Below are positions 10,501 through 16,782 of a DNA stretch of 38,656 bases, in pieces (the first letter of the stretch is position 1; every line of letters starts with the position of its first letter). Under the pieces are notes generated by a model that saw only the letters and a program-made list of their open reading frames with translations, did no database searches and had not been told where the DNA came from. The position numbers were made by a program, and so were the translations under genes. This DNA is from a virus, in the IMG/VR virus record IMGVR_UViG_3300030104_002822, positions 1 to 38,656 of that record; one strand, given 5' to 3'.

Positions 10501-11012
10501 CAATTGAATCTGGATTTGTTGACGTTTCTCCAGAAACAGTAGAAACGATTTTGTCGCAGTTTACTGGAGGAGCAGGAAACACTATTATTCGTTTAACAGA
10601 TTTAGTAAGACCAGATACTTGGAAAGACGGAGTACCCGAAGGTAACGATTGGCCTGTTGTGCGAAGATTTGTAGCAGCACCTAACAGTTTTTACGGATTA
10701 GAAAAATACAAAAAAGTGCGAGAGCTTTCAGAAAGAGCAGTCGCAGTACATAAAATGTACGTACAAGAAAGACGTAGAGATTTAGCCAGCGAATTTAAAA
10801 GCAAAAACGAAGCTTTGTTTAAAATAAACCCAAGGGTCAAAGCCACTAACTCTAAAATAAGAAGCATCAATAAAAGTATGCGACAAGTTTCGGCTTCGCG
10901 AGCTTTGTCAAACGAAGAAAAAGCAATTAAGCTATCTAAATTAAAAATAGAAAAAAACAACGCTATGAAAACTACATACAGCAAATTCATAGAATTGTTT
11001 GAAGCAGAATAA
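4539..11012 (+). CDS. Giant internal virion / ejection protein (2157 aa) with LPD38-like region
   Basis: This gene fills about one sixth of the genome. Residues about 110-300 are rich in Gly, Ala and Val (GVGVAASTFSTPVGG, GLATLVPVARMTPGLG) and could insert into membranes. Several charged helical and coiled-coil stretches follow. From about 1405 the sequence SFYQFYVPLRGKEG and, around 1550-1610, LMSRLNTQYNIGFTLPNFIR with FMFYNASAQG near 1780 match what I recall of the large polyvalent protein associated domain LPD38 found in phage ejection proteins. The C-terminus is basic and helical. By size and place it is the counterpart of T7 gp16, the ejected protein that spans the envelope. I could not find the catalytic signature of a transglycosylase, so that activity may rest with the lysozyme just downstream. 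An LPD38 profile search would test this. Confidence 0.75.
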   Translation: MPTVKVNNPFGQGTESETVEFPDFYTTSMMEDEVREKYPNKYWGEETDQETKAHPPGLLTEFSEAFGDSWTQASEDLAIGSAILRSDDSEAFSLLEEEYQNWKKSPDDVKDYEILSGGFVGQAFGGVARDVMAGLGVGVAASTFSTPVGGLYVGASTVATLQGMTAKGGSMRNTYIAVRNEMDRNGDVDFDKAYETARRVSNADAAFAVGEAGLATLVPVARMTPGLGTRALSQAATKGAAELGFDATIGATGSVLSDVYAESEGIDRGDILENSLRSALQEMVVGGIPAGLRTYSEYQNIRQEQTDFVNQRLREGEDVLRLPDPTPKARLAHTPWIEHAETPDEVIYPAVRTRKAGDNFDWTQEDLDNNWEFLEAPENRPENPTVRELQAERIRQATINSPNKKVVIVPVFSEDGQLVGVRKATRAEVDQLKQEGKNPVVHQDNFENIIIDQPGGAGGQVLFSKGGGVFYEMNPDGSLVSLDPVNRSDYMAASGELLPFNEAFVPDVEIDEGNLTWRDVLKYFPEEVLAKPENLEVMTGGLGEIGKILKRELDNNLKRQVALGRETEVTSGQLSKEAKEKLLDQPIPNDLDAFVKDRITSTHPEAPDNKKQRYFAVEGDGKSKVAVNVSKFGHSVERVVDADKSLASQIGTFERLVELRTAANNRIERLKRETIKKIKDSDATIYTKGGQWTTPATAEDNINKWQAQLADANKQLETAKAKGSLNAKIKRLTKQIAEWRALLDKAAKTLPTTKLTPLPKAEDAILFEFLSSPTSPSIGPYAWDIHRDTQTKGINGKEYLVDSGEMDALLKLKSALDGVQFEVGNSQIETIDGLLSDGKITPDQAMEIANKNAFIQEGQLETQVDIQEGIAAETAVTKVTNTTKSYDSKLPVIDLERFADLAKNDLGHYNPDKGYQLSGGTFTKNTDEAIFDKALQKALADDIRTVQYRVKQIEKYKWLKAQVYIPNKNNPSFLKGIEDVFPKLFDDATIETAKDLDNRINEIIAVLATKRLKGKTLKALDDYVYEISEANNKEIEDKAAGYFKTYNLKPKTSTHTLDITTSFTSLLQDSKTKEEGIELEGNHFNKARRAFREVLTALQNLGKLEGTLYANGFVNFSAIPQLYKALVKLAIAATSMGIGTVKDFANAIRQPADNAAVKEAFEDAKGAKIRTGPAFSERVLQGLLEILKKRQINKAEQKQAVAMDGWVKASWDSFLDRHSLEQYKEKGEILPPVKTLFKRTFLNEYVDLSYIMAKIAKGGEVSTTPEIEDILRKIPDSQNAAYLIDALETVVAEKGLNIDKLQDKLKQELLDNKVDVKKFTDYLIAKHASERNDHAAKINPDEFSDVNNKGGSGMGNIKAREILKEAQRNGTQNIYERLYKEYIKPTNDKTLDIAFESGLIDQENYNRLKSFYQFYVPLRGKEGVDAFMQATGNGVDIRGDEFKRALGRFEKPTDVIPYVFQQHNNMLLRAEKAKVMQALAEFVAKNPNPDIKLAEPDYVRRVKNIKGVPKVKWIRNPHWTNDTDLVGFKIEGKQYYLRFKNKALAHRLRNQGAASSGVFLRQVGKFTKLMSRLNTQYNIGFTLPNFIRDVMFAKINLQAMGHEKLATELANIWNMPGMPATIAGKKQGAIMKALAATSRAEQPELLGRVFTRLYGDEKTNTEWDSAYEEMKQYGGRIQFRGIYDISDRITELEKLSHKISAINGTKNPSSKKQAIGKLTKGLIEFIEDANSAFESASRLATYKVARENGATPQQAAYLSRNISINFTKRGTAGAGLNNLFMFYNASAQGSYQVLNNLKNTKKGKEIAFQIIFTGFTLEWLNQALSGEDENGISYYEQIPDWKKSSNIIIMNPVTGKDALTIPMPYGYNVLHYVGHKAAKVAKGGYLGSDQIPGTQNPASAIWDIGEATMAAFNPIGGSTSVARAMTPDVADVVVDLASNTDWKGDKIMPEASPFEAYPKPDSQQYWSTVNPWIKDLTTSLNSITGGNTIESGFVDVSPETVETILSQFTGGAGNTIIRLTDLVRPDTWKDGVPEGNDWPVVRRFVAAPNSFYGLEKYKKVRELSERAVAVHKMYVQERRRDLASEFKSKNEALFKINPRVKATNSKIRSINKSMRQVSASRALSNEEKAIKLSKLKIEKNNAMKTTYSKFIELFEAE

Positions 11013-11018
11013 AGGTTG

Positions 11019-11030
11019 CGAGAGGTTTCT
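11019..11030 (+). repeat. 12-base repeat CGAGAGGTTTCT, copy 1, just before the lysozyme start
   Basis: CGAGAGGTTTCT occurs exactly four times in the window. This copy ends one base before the lysozyme ATG. GAGA/TCTC around GGTT makes a small inverted repeat, and GAGAGG could act as a ribosome binding site, although it is not the standard AGGAGG. Whether it is a translational signal, an operator or an RNA-processing site is unknown. Confidence 0.5.
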
Positions 11031-11031
11031 C

Positions 11032-11601
11032 ATGGACGTAGAAAAAATACAAAACTACTCGGAGCAATCTAGGTACGATATGCCTAGTAGGAAAAGCGTT
11101 TTAGATATTGAAACCTTTAAATCTAGGTTAAGGTTAGAAGAGGGAAAAGGCAAAGAAGGTAGGCCGGGGTATTCTTACCGTGATACTGCCGGACATTTGA
11201 CTATTGGGTTTGGGCACAAGATCGTGCCGGGGGATGAAAAGATTTTGCCGAAAGGGGCGATAGCGGGAAGAACAGCTTTGACAGATAAGCAGATGGAAAA
11301 TTTGCTAACTAGAGATGTTGGAGCAAAACTAGAATTAGCTAACAAACTTTTTCCTAAATTTAACAGCTACAATACTGAATTAAAGGGAGCGATATTTGAC
11401 GGCATATATAGAGGAGATTTGTCTGGAAGTCCAAACACCATAGGATTAATCAACGAAGGCAAATTCGCCTTGGCAGCCAAAGAATATTTAGATCACGATG
11501 GATACCGAGAATCACTAGAAGAGGATACTGGCATCCACGAACGAATGGAAAGAAACGCCGCTATATTCAAAAAACAGCAGTTTTTGAGGCGTAAAAAATA
11601 A
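11032..11601 (+). CDS. Lysozyme / endolysin, glycoside hydrolase family 24 type (189 aa)
   Basis: The motif RDTAGHLTIGFGH matches the core of T4-type lysozymes (GH24), which cut the beta-1,4 bond between N-acetylmuramic acid and N-acetylglucosamine. Counting from this ATG, Glu37 (RLEEG), Asp51 (YRDT) and Thr57 (LTIG) align with the catalytic Glu-Asp-Thr triad of T4 lysozyme. A longer frame opens at a TTG inside the preceding gene (10999), but the ATG follows GAGAGG at a suitable distance and leaves a natural N-terminus. There is no signal peptide, so it needs a holin or delivery in the virion. It lies directly after the giant ejection protein and far from the holin and spanin genes, so it may serve cell-wall penetration at entry, lysis, or both. 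Confidence 0.85.
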   Translation: MDVEKIQNYSEQSRYDMPSRKSVLDIETFKSRLRLEEGKGKEGRPGYSYRDTAGHLTIGFGHKIVPGDEKILPKGAIAGRTALTDKQMENLLTRDVGAKLELANKLFPKFNSYNTELKGAIFDGIYRGDLSGSPNTIGLINEGKFALAAKEYLDHDGYRESLEEDTGIHERMERNAAIFKKQQFLRRKK

Positions 11602-11615
11602 TTTAAAAAAATTTG

Positions 11616-11643
11616 TTGACATGAAAACGCCTTGTGATATTCT
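11616..11643 (+). promoter_or_regulatory. Sigma-70-type promoter with very short or no leader
   Basis: TTGACA and TATTCT stand 16 bases apart in the gap after the lysozyme gene. The expected start of transcription (about 11650) lies within three or four bases of the ATG at 11653, which would make the mRNA leaderless or nearly so. It is the only clear promoter before the replication module. The same 12-mer TTGACATGAAAA recurs at 19326. Confidence 0.65.
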
Positions 11644-11652
11644 CATTTGCAC

Positions 11653-11847
11653 ATGGCCAAGAGCGTCACAATTACCTTTGAGATTCCGCTTGATTTGCGG
11701 AACCGAATCCTTGAGCAATCCAAGTCTACGGGCATTCGGCTAAAGCAAAATTACCAAAACATTTTCCTCAATGGGTGCGAGTCCACAACCAAGGAGCCAA
11801 CTGGAGACAAGGTTCTTGAATTTGTGGAAGAAGCTACACGGGCCTGA
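11653..11847 (+). CDS. Small ribbon-helix-helix-like DNA-binding protein (64 aa)
   Basis: MAKSVTITFEIPLDLRNRIL begins with a short alternating strand (SVTITFEI) followed by PLDLRNRILEQSKSTG and a second helix, the pattern of Arc/CopG/MetJ-type ribbon-helix-helix repressors, which dimerise and bind DNA with the strand. No Shine-Dalgarno sequence precedes it, which fits the near-leaderless promoter just upstream. As first gene of the early operon it could repress its own promoter. The last 77 bases overlap the next gene in another frame. The assignment rests on a weak, short motif. Confidence 0.5.
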   Translation: MAKSVTITFEIPLDLRNRILEQSKSTGIRLKQNYQNIFLNGCESTTKEPTGDKVLEFVEEATRA

Positions 11848-12133
11848 CCTTATTGAAGAACACAAATTTCACCCTGACCGCAAATGGAGATTTGATTTTG
11901 CTGACCTTGACACAAAAATTGCAATCGAGATTGAAGGAGGCATCTGGAACCAGAGCCGACATACTCGACCAGCAGGGTTTATCAAGGACTGCGAAAAATA
12001 CAATACTGGCACTATGTTGGGTTGGAGAATATTCCGTTTACCCGGAGTTTGGATCAACCTCGAAACACTAGAAAAAATAAAAGAGTACATAGAATGCCAG
12101 AGAAACACGCAAAGCACTCACCAAGCCAACTAA
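11771..12133 (+). CDS. Vsr/DUF559-like PD-(D/E)XK endonuclease (120 aa)
   Basis: The sequence KWRFDFADLDTKIAIEIEGG with IWNQSRHTRPAGFIKDCEKY and LGWRIFRL is typical of small phage nucleases related to very-short-patch-repair and DUF559 endonucleases. Candidate metal ligands are Glu13 (QLETRF), Asp42 (RFDFA) and Glu53/Glu55 (IEIEGG). The domain fills the whole protein, so it is not truncated. The start overlaps the preceding ribbon-helix-helix gene by 77 bases in another frame, and LETRFLNLWKKL before the nuclease core is normal for the family, which supports a start this early. Its C-terminus overlaps the following gene. Likely a nuclease for recombination, replication or host DNA breakdown. 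Confidence 0.75.
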   Translation: MGASPQPRSQLETRFLNLWKKLHGPDLIEEHKFHPDRKWRFDFADLDTKIAIEIEGGIWNQSRHTRPAGFIKDCEKYNTGTMLGWRIFRLPGVWINLETLEKIKEYIECQRNTQSTHQAN

Positions 12134-13185
12134 AATATAAATCCTTCTGTCCTAACTGGGACAACGATAAAGATCAACCAACTTTTGCCGCCGATCTAGG
12201 CACTAAACTCCATTTTGGAATGGAACAATATGTTGAGTATTTAATTGGCGATATTAAGGAGTTTGATTTACACGCCTATCCTGCCGAAGAACAAGCACTA
12301 CTAGCTTGGTGCATGAAAATCGTAGAACCGTATGTTCGTCAGGCAGAGGAAACACACGTAGAATGTGAGGTTCATATTCCAGAAGTAACTTGGGGAACGT
12401 GTGATCTTATTTTAAGAACTGGCAGTCACTTGACTATGATGGATTATAAATTTGGTCAAGGCATCATCGACCATCCATCTGAAAATTACCAAGCCAGAGC
12501 ATACGCACTTGGAGCAGTACACGAGTTTAAAGACATAGAAACCGTAGAGTTTCACTTCCTTATTCCTAAACGTGATGAACACCTTCAACACTCTTGGGAA
12601 GCAAGAGAGATATTTTTATGGTTTGATGAGTTTGATGAAATAGTTCAAAAAGCAGATGACCCAAACGCTTCAAATAATCCGTCATTAGACACTTGTGTTT
12701 ATTGTGGGAACAAAGCAGTTTGCCCGAATGTTATGAGTACAGCAGTTGAAGTAGCTAATAGATATGAAGGTTTGCCCCTTCCAGTTGAACCTAATTTAAA
12801 CGCCTTGACTTCCCCGGAAGACATGGGACGTGCCTTACAGATTGCTGCCGTGATGGAACGGTTTAGTCGCAGCGTAAAAGCAAGAGCGTTAGAAATGGCA
12901 TTGGATGGAGAACAGATTCCCGGCTACGAATTAAAGGTCAGAAAAGGGGCGAGGAAAGTAGACGATTTATTGGCAGCGTTCGCAGCGTTAAGTCCGAACG
13001 TACTACAACTGGAGGATTTTCTTCCTGCTTGTAAAATTTCAATTACTGAATTGGAACGTGCCGTTAAGGATGTTGCTCCAAGAGGAGAGAAACAAAAATT
13101 TGCTGATGCGGTTTTAGGCGACCTAGCGAGTGCTGGGATTGTCTCGCAGAGCAATGAAATCCCATATTTGGGTAAAACAAAATAA
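12094..13185 (+). CDS. PD-(D/E)XK exonuclease with AddB/Cas4-type iron-sulfur cluster pattern (DUF2800-like, 363 aa)
   Basis: From the ATG chosen here the motifs are: SPSQLKYKSFCP with Cys19, a conserved Gly-Thr-Lys-Leu-His (36-40), Asp104 in GTCDLI, MMDYKFG with Asp117 and Lys119, Gln133 and Tyr137 in NYQARAYALG, then CVYCGNKAVC with Cys201, Cys204 and Cys210. Asp-(X)n-Asp-X-Lys plus motif IV Gln is the RecB-type nuclease core, and one N-terminal Cys plus CX2CX5C is the iron-sulfur staple of AddB, Cas4 and Dna2. The C-terminal third is helical, as in DUF2800 proteins. The longer frame upstream only adds shadow sequence. It pairs with the next gene, probably in recombination or DNA end processing. 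Confidence 0.75.
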   Translation: MPEKHAKHSPSQLKYKSFCPNWDNDKDQPTFAADLGTKLHFGMEQYVEYLIGDIKEFDLHAYPAEEQALLAWCMKIVEPYVRQAEETHVECEVHIPEVTWGTCDLILRTGSHLTMMDYKFGQGIIDHPSENYQARAYALGAVHEFKDIETVEFHFLIPKRDEHLQHSWEAREIFLWFDEFDEIVQKADDPNASNNPSLDTCVYCGNKAVCPNVMSTAVEVANRYEGLPLPVEPNLNALTSPEDMGRALQIAAVMERFSRSVKARALEMALDGEQIPGYELKVRKGARKVDDLLAAFAALSPNVLQLEDFLPACKISITELERAVKDVAPRGEKQKFADAVLGDLASAGIVSQSNEIPYLGKTK

Positions 13186-13195
13186 ACATATAATC

Positions 13196-13891
13196 GTGTC
13201 AAAAAATAAAACTGACAAAACAGAAAAGGAAACGACTGAGATAATGGAAGCTCCCGCTATGCCGGTAGCCTCAGTCGAGATCGCTAACAGTAGTGTCAGC
13301 GGAGAAATCTGCCGGACTGATCTGCAAGTGCCAACACTTAAACTGGCTCAAAGAGTCGGGGATTTGGGGGAGGTATTTCCTCCGGGTAGCTTTGTGCTAC
13401 AAAACGAATTCTCGTTAAGTGAAGGAGACGCACCGATCAAGCTAACTGTCGGTCATTGGAACAAGTACTACTTGGAAAACCTCGAATACGGAGGCGACTC
13501 AATTCCTAGACAAGCTAAAGACTTGAGGGAAGTTGCTGAGTTGGGGGGCACAACCGAGTGGTTGGACAACGAACCTCCGACATGGGTTCCAGTTGGAGTA
13601 GCAACGTGCGTAATTGAAGGCGAAGACGAAGCTTTCTTTCCGTTTGATTACAACGACAAACGGTACGCAATGGCGTTGTGGACAATGCGGAACACCGCAT
13701 ACAAACGTGCCGGAAGGGTTATTATGACTGCCGCCGCATACAACCTCAAACGAGGTCTGGAATATGGCTCATGGCAGCTAACCAGTAAGCTGGAAACCTT
13801 GGGTAAGAACAAGGTGTACGTTCCACAACTCAATAGAGGAGAAACAAACGATGACGAATTCGCGGAGTGGGTTCGTCAGCTAGTTCGATGA
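13196..13891 (+). CDS. Putative ssDNA-binding / recombination accessory protein (231 aa)
   Basis: The protein has a polar, Thr/Lys/Glu-rich N-terminus, then LQVPTLKLAQRVGDLGEVFPPGSFVL and a beta-rich body (IKLTVGHWNKYYLENLEY, WVPVGVATCVIEG, YAMALWTMRNTAYKRAGRVIM), and ends with an acidic stretch DDEFAEW. This shape is common in phage proteins annotated as single-stranded-DNA-binding or annealing partners that follow a RecB-type nuclease. I base the role on that context. The start is unsure: this GTG lies 10 bases after the previous stop but lacks a ribosome site; an ATG at 13244 has AAAGGA 13 bases upstream and would give 215 residues. Confidence 0.5.
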   Translation: MSKNKTDKTEKETTEIMEAPAMPVASVEIANSSVSGEICRTDLQVPTLKLAQRVGDLGEVFPPGSFVLQNEFSLSEGDAPIKLTVGHWNKYYLENLEYGGDSIPRQAKDLREVAELGGTTEWLDNEPPTWVPVGVATCVIEGEDEAFFPFDYNDKRYAMALWTMRNTAYKRAGRVIMTAAAYNLKRGLEYGSWQLTSKLETLGKNKVYVPQLNRGETNDDEFAEWVRQLVR

Positions 13892-13893
13892 GT

Positions 13894-14067
13894 TAATTAG
13901 GTTTGAGGTTCATGCTGCTATTAAGATGCAGACAGGTTTCTATCTTCTAGTTGTTCCTGCATTGACCGCCTCATTCCTAATTAGAATTTAGTAGTTAATA
14001 TCTCAAGGAGTTCTTGGGAGCTACTAAACCCCGGCCTTGGTTCTGTTAACGGTTTCCAAGGTCGGGG
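13894..14067 (+). ncRNA. Structured non-coding region: three successive hairpins before the polymerase operon
   Basis: The 221-base gap between genes contains no ORF but folds almost end to end. Stem A pairs TAATTAGG and TGAGG (894-908 of the 13-kb block) with CCTCA and CCTAATTA (13969-13983), and inside it ATGCAG (13926) pairs with CTGCAT (13957). Stem B pairs TAGTAG (13989) with CTACTA (14021), and CTCAAG (14002) with CTTGGG (14013, one wobble). Stem C is a 12-base stem, 14029-14040 with 14056-14067, one wobble. It could be a leader RNA, a processing or protein-binding site, or a transcription attenuator. No T-run follows stem C, so it is not a standard terminator. Confidence 0.45.
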
Positions 14068-14112
14068 ATGTTTCTCTAACTTAAACACTTTCAAAAATAA
14101 CACTTAAACAAT

Positions 14113-14616
14113 ATGCACATATACTCATTCGACGATATAAACGAAGGCAGACAAGCAGTTAAGGCGGCAATGGCAGAAGCAGGATGCTTTGGCCCGGAGA
14201 TAGAAAAGCTGATGGCAGGACAATCTTCAAACAAGGACATGATCTCCAGTTTCATTAATTGGAAACACCAGAATTGTACCTACAAACTACTGGCGTGTAT
14301 TACCAAGGGATTAGGCTCGTGGATGGCAGACGTATTAGAACTAGGGGATTCCGCATTAGCTGAAAAGCCAACTGTACGCAAAATTTTTGAGCCGATTGAT
14401 TGGATGAACGATGACGAAGTAGTCGGGCTACTTAAAAAGTACGGTACTGATGATCTTGAAGAAATCATTGATCGAGTTTACGAAGCTTCCGACAATTTAG
14501 AAAAGCACCAAAAATACGCTGACATTGAAATACCAGACGTGGATACCGAGGTATTGCGGCGATCTGAACAAGTGCAACATTTTTTAGTGCAGTTTACCCC
14601 TAAAACAGAAAAATAA
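14113..14616 (+). CDS. Hypothetical helical protein of the replication module (167 aa)
   Basis: A soluble, mostly helical and acidic protein. It begins MHIYSFDDINEGRQAVKAAM, has a Cys/Trp-containing middle (INWKHQNCTYKLLACITKGL), and ends with acidic helices (WMNDDEVVGLLKKYG, DLEEIIDRVYEASDN). I do not recognise a domain. It stops two bases before the polymerase start, so it is co-transcribed and probably functionally tied to it, perhaps as a replication accessory or processivity factor; that is inference from position. No Shine-Dalgarno sequence is obvious before the ATG, which lies 45 bases after the structured region. Confidence 0.65.
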   Translation: MHIYSFDDINEGRQAVKAAMAEAGCFGPEIEKLMAGQSSNKDMISSFINWKHQNCTYKLLACITKGLGSWMADVLELGDSALAEKPTVRKIFEPIDWMNDDEVVGLLKKYGTDDLEEIIDRVYEASDNLEKHQKYADIEIPDVDTEVLRRSEQVQHFLVQFTPKTEK

Positions 14617-14617
14617 A

Positions 14618-16390
14618 ATGGCTACTGCAATAGATTTTGAAACTTACTACGACAAAAATTACTCAATTAAAAATTTGGGTAATCAAGGGTACGTAGCACA
14701 TAAAGACTTTGATCCCTACATGGTTTCTCTCGTTAATCCTGAGAGGGGAATTAAGTACGTAGGTCATCCGAAACACGCCCCTTGGGATAAGCTGCCGGAC
14801 GTGCCACACTTTGTAGCACATAACGCCGGATTTGATTCCACGGTATTCCAAGGAGCGCAACGAAAGGGCTACATACCTGACAGATTTGCCCCTAAATGGG
14901 ACTGTACTGCCAACCTATCCGTATATATCCAAGCACCTAGATCGTTAGCTGGAGTCTCGGAGCAGATGTTTGGAATCAAACCGAACAAAACGATTCGCGA
15001 CGAAATGAAAGGTAGGACATTGTCTGTCCTATCAGAGAGCGCAGAAGCCGATTTAAAACAATACGCACTTGACGATTCTAATTTGTGTCTCCGAGTTTGG
15101 GACACATATAGGAATTACTGGCCGAAAGAGGAAAGAGTAATTGCCAGACACACAATGGAGAGTGGTCAACGGGGCGTAGCAATTAACCTCCAGTATCTAT
15201 GGAAAGGATTGCAGGACTTAAAAGAACGCAAATATGAAGCCGAGAAACTGATCCCTTGGTCATCGGACAGTCCTCCTACGTCAGCGATCTGTTTGAAGGA
15301 GTACTGTAAGAACGAAGGAATCCGCGCACCGAAAAGCACAGCAGTAGGCAACGAGGATTGCGAAAAATGGGAAGCGGAGTTTGCGGATCGTTACCCAGTA
15401 GTTCAAGCGTTGAGAGATTGGAGAAGTGCTAACCGGCTTGTCCGATTGTTGGAACTTATTGCTGAACGTCAGAACGGGACAAACAGCTTAATTGAACCCG
15501 GGCTTCTCCCCTTTAATCTAAAATACTTTGGAGCAACGCTAACTGGACGTTGGAGTGGTGATGCCAAAATTAACTTACAGAACATACCTCGCGGGGAAAC
15601 TTTCGGAGTTGACGTGCGAAAGATGTTCGTGCCGAGAAATGGTAAGAAATTTATCATAGCTGATCTAGCGCAGATTGAACCTCGTTGTTTAGCTTGGACG
15701 TGTGGAGATACTCAACTACTTGACTACGTTAAGCAGGGTAAAGACATATACGAAGCTCATGCTTTATCTACAATGGGAGTTAAGCGAGTCACTAAACAGG
15801 CTAGGCAACTGGCTAAAATACGTGTGCTTGGATTGGGATATGGTTGCGGAGCTAATAAGTTTGCTAAAATTGCTGAGAATTGGGGCATTGAAATGTCCTT
15901 AACAGAAGCAAAGAAGGTTGTAAGGAATTACAGAAAAGACAACCGATCCATATTGGACTTCTGGGCTAAATGTGAGGAGGATTTTGTAGCAAACGTAGGG
16001 CAAGACCATAGGTATCGACTGCCTAGCGGCAGATGGATCACCTATTTTAATGTGTTTAGCCAAGAGAAACTTGGATGGGGCGAAAACTACATTAACCATT
16101 TGGCAGCTATAACTAGAGGAGCCAAACCCCGGTCATTTTACGGGGGTAAGATTTGTGAGAACATTATCCAAGCTACTGCCAGAGATGTTTTTGCAGACGC
16201 ATATTTTAGAATACTGAAATCCGGGTTTAACATAATCTGGACAGTACATGACGAATTTATTGTCGAGGTCGATGAAAACGACTCATCTGCAAGGGAAGAA
16301 ATCGAGAGATTAATGTCGATAACCCCCGAGTGGCTTGAAGGATGTCCCATCGGAGCCGAGGCAATAGAAGCGAAACACTACACAAAATGA
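14618..16390 (+). CDS. polA: DNA polymerase, family A, with 3'-5' exonuclease domain (590 aa)
   Basis: The exonuclease domain shows motif I IDFET (Asp6, Glu8), motif II AHNAGFD (Asn69, Asp73) and motif III YALDD (Tyr149, Asp153). The polymerase domain shows the QNIPRG entry, motif A IADLAQIEPR (Asp349, Glu354), the O-helix ARQLAKIRVLGLGYG (Lys400, Tyr408) and motif C WTVHDEF (His544, Asp545, Glu546). All catalytic residues are present. At 590 residues it lacks the 5'-nuclease domain, as phage replicases do. The position equal to E. coli Phe762 is Leu404. The protein replicates the phage genome with the primase and helicase encoded just downstream. It overlaps the next gene by ATGA. Confidence 0.95.
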   Translation: MATAIDFETYYDKNYSIKNLGNQGYVAHKDFDPYMVSLVNPERGIKYVGHPKHAPWDKLPDVPHFVAHNAGFDSTVFQGAQRKGYIPDRFAPKWDCTANLSVYIQAPRSLAGVSEQMFGIKPNKTIRDEMKGRTLSVLSESAEADLKQYALDDSNLCLRVWDTYRNYWPKEERVIARHTMESGQRGVAINLQYLWKGLQDLKERKYEAEKLIPWSSDSPPTSAICLKEYCKNEGIRAPKSTAVGNEDCEKWEAEFADRYPVVQALRDWRSANRLVRLLELIAERQNGTNSLIEPGLLPFNLKYFGATLTGRWSGDAKINLQNIPRGETFGVDVRKMFVPRNGKKFIIADLAQIEPRCLAWTCGDTQLLDYVKQGKDIYEAHALSTMGVKRVTKQARQLAKIRVLGLGYGCGANKFAKIAENWGIEMSLTEAKKVVRNYRKDNRSILDFWAKCEEDFVANVGQDHRYRLPSGRWITYFNVFSQEKLGWGENYINHLAAITRGAKPRSFYGGKICENIIQATARDVFADAYFRILKSGFNIIWTVHDEFIVEVDENDSSAREEIERLMSITPEWLEGCPIGAEAIEAKHYTK

Positions 16391-16782
16391 AAAACGATAA
16401 TAGGAAGTACATTAGTCTTCTTGAGCCGGAGGGTAAATACCTTCGCTTAAAAAGAGTAATGGATAGCGACCCGTTTTTGTTCCGAGGGTTAACTGAGGAA
16501 CGTGAAACGAGGTTTAAACGATGGCTACCGTCCAACACGCACGTATATGAGGCGTTTGTAGACTATGCCAGAGAGCTAAAATACGCCAATCGCCGCAATT
16601 ACTACTCTGCACGGGCGATTTGGGAACGGTTACGTTGGGATACAATGGTACACGACAAATTCGGAGGTGATACAAAACTGTCTGATGTAAATATGCCGTT
16701 TGTATCATGGCTATCTATGGCAGCAGAATCCGATCTGCGCGGGATGTTCAAGAAAAGAATAAAGAGGGAGGACATCGCATGA
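16387..16782 (+). CDS. Hypothetical basic protein (131 aa) in the replication operon
   Basis: It starts in an ATGA overlap with the polymerase stop and ends in an ATGA overlap with the next gene; the longer frame upstream only reads polymerase sequence in another frame. The product is basic and aromatic: KYISLLEPEGKYLRLKRV, then LTEERETRFKRWLP, then a helix-turn-helix-like run AFVDYARELKYANRRNYYSA and IWERLRWDTM. The C-terminus is Lys/Arg-rich. It may bind nucleic acid, but I know of no family to name. Tight coupling to the polymerase and primase supports a replication role. Confidence 0.7.
   Translation: MKNDNRKYISLLEPEGKYLRLKRVMDSDPFLFRGLTEERETRFKRWLPSNTHVYEAFVDYARELKYANRRNYYSARAIWERLRWDTMVHDKFGGDTKLSDVNMPFVSWLSMAAESDLRGMFKKRIKREDIA

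Noticed and set aside
8874-10990. Several long minus-strand ORFs opposite the giant ejection gene
   Set aside because: They are shadows of A-rich coding sequence, rich in Phe, Ser and Leu, without ribosome sites.
14029-14075. Stem C as a rho-independent terminator
   Set aside because: The 12-base stem is strong, but the following bases have only short interrupted T stretches.
13892-14112. tRNA gene in the folded gap
   Set aside because: The stems do not make a cloverleaf: no T-loop pattern, no seven-base acceptor stem and no CCA-type end in the right place.
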